From Kitasatospora gansuensis (GTDB taxonomy: Bacteria; Actinomycetota; Actinomycetes; Streptomycetales; Streptomycetaceae), in contig NZ_JACHJR010000001.1 of the NCBI RefSeq assembly GCF_014203705.1, forward strand, positions 1,488,001-1,552,000: a DNA stretch of 64,000 nucleotides, given 5' to 3'. Shown piece by piece: positions 63,353 through 64,000 of the stretch (the stretch's first letter is position 1; each line of letters begins with the position of its first letter). The notes beneath the pieces are model-generated. The model was given only the letters and a program-made list of their open reading frames with translations, was not told the origin of the DNA and did no database searches. The position numbers and the translations under genes were made by a program.

Positions 63353-64000
63353 ATGACCGCGTCTCAGCAGTCCCCCCGGCCGAACACCCTCCCCCCTCGC
63401 GACGCCGTCCCCACCGGCGCCGCCGCCTCCCCCGCCAGAATCTCGGCCGCCGTCTGGGGCGCGCTCGCCATCGTCTACGTGGTCTGGGGCTCGACCTACC
63501 TGGCCATCCGGATCGCGGTCGAGACCATGCCGCCGTTCCTCTCCGCCGCCACCCGCTTCATCACCGCCGGGCTGCTGCTGGCCGGCCTGGTGGCCTGGCG
63601 CCAGGGGCCGGCCGCACTGAAGGTGACCCCGCGTCAGCTCGGCTCGGCCGGGCTGGTCGGGCTGATGCTGCTGCTCGGCGGGAACGGCATGGTGGTGCTG
63701 GCCGAGCGGGACGTGCCGTCCGGGCTGGCCGCCCTGCTGATCGCCGTGGTGCCGCTCTGGCTGGTGCTGCTGCGGCGGAGCTCCGGGCAGCGCACCTCGC
63801 GGACCGCGCTGGCCGGGGTGCTGCTCGGGCTGGTCGGCCTCGGCGTGCTGACCGTGCCGGGGCTTAGCGGTGAGGTGAAGCTGACCGGTGTGCTGCTGGT
63901 GATGGTGGGGACGCTCTCCTGGGCGGGCGGCTCCTACCTCACCTCCAAGCTGCCGATGCCGAAGAACGTCTTCGCCACCAGCGCCTACGAGATGATCGTC
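63353..64000 (+). CDS. EamA/DMT-family transporter (3' end outside window)
   Basis: 216 residues are visible from ATG 63353 (GGAG six bases upstream; an in-frame ATG at 63341 overlaps that RBS). After a 30-residue Pro/Ala-rich cytosolic tail come helices with the EamA opening line AIVYVVWGSTYLAIRIAVETMPPFLSAATRF, then LLLGGNGMVVLAE and PSGLAALLIAVVPLWLVLL. The second half starts at LLVMVGTLSWAGGSYL. It exports amino acids or metabolites by analogy with RarD/RhtA/YedA. It is divergent from the LMF1-like gene. Confidence 0.88.
   Translation, partial: MTASQQSPRPNTLPPRDAVPTGAAASPARISAAVWGALAIVYVVWGSTYLAIRIAVETMPPFLSAATRFITAGLLLAGLVAWRQGPAALKVTPRQLGSAGLVGLMLLLGGNGMVVLAERDVPSGLAALLIAVVPLWLVLLRRSSGQRTSRTALAGVLLGLVGLGVLTVPGLSGEVKLTGVLLVMVGTLSWAGGSYLTSKLPMPKNVFATSAYEMIV

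Overview
The window is chromosomal DNA from a high-GC actinomycete. Codon use is strongly G/C-ending, starts are often GTG or TTG, Shine-Dalgarno boxes are strong, and F420-, mycothiol- and SigE-type families are present. Together these point to Streptomyces or its close relative Kitasatospora. No rRNA, tRNA, CRISPR array or intact insertion sequence was seen. Both window ends cut through genes.

Layout. (1) 1-8.6 kb is an accessory island. It holds a truncated secreted wall-type protein on the minus strand and, divergently, a giant secreted RHS/YD-repeat polymorphic toxin. The toxin's AT-richer C-terminal tip is a papain-fold glutamine-deamidase-like domain, followed by a small probable immunity gene, a strong terminator and a relic of an ISL3-type transposase. 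(2) 8.6-14.7 kb is mostly housekeeping: a glutaryl-CoA dehydrogenase-like enzyme, a GNAT, a DUF2809 protein, a SigE-family ECF sigma factor preceded by a probable membrane partner, class II fumarase and an SPW-repeat protein. (3) 14.8-20.9 kb holds an AlkZ-like glycosylase, two tandemly duplicated PQQ-type beta-propeller genes, a PadR regulator with a visible operator and an acyl-CoA dehydrogenase. (4) 20.9-27.4 kb holds a secreted M28 aminopeptidase, a multicopper oxidase, a tiny Cys/Asp/Glu-rich peptide gene and a NarL-type two-component system. (5) 27.5-32.2 kb is a tight seven-gene minus-strand operon built around a sedoheptulose-7-phosphate cyclase (2-epi-5-epi-valiolone synthase-like). 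It also encodes five alternating cupin domains on four polypeptides, a VOC-fold protein and a zinc alcohol dehydrogenase. This looks like a small, uncatalogued C7-cyclitol pathway and is the most interesting system here.

(6) 33.1-37.6 kb is a tyrosine/homogentisate degradation operon: hppD, hmgA, an unknown gene, fahA. The unknown gene sits where a maleylacetoacetate isomerase would be expected. (7) 37.6-48 kb holds a KAP P-loop NTPase fused to a receiver-like domain, two crotonase-fold enzymes, a divergent FBP-domain/TetR pair with a perfect operator palindrome, an HxlR/oxidoreductase pair, an amidase and an RCK-type ion-channel protein. (8) 48.2-64 kb holds an HdeD-like membrane protein, a duplicated deaminase-like protein with one degenerate half, LysE/AsnC, an ABM monooxygenase, a metallothionein-like zinc protein, a GNAT-AAA+ fusion, a P450, an EI24/CysZ-like protein, a mycothiol-dependent-type enzyme, a lipoprotein, alkaline phosphatase, an F420/PPOX protein, a cupin, an acidic PEVE-like repeat protein, an LMF1-like membrane protein and a truncated EamA exporter.

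All functional calls come from motifs and overall family resemblance read by eye. No database search was possible. Start codons were chosen from ribosome-binding sites and overlaps.
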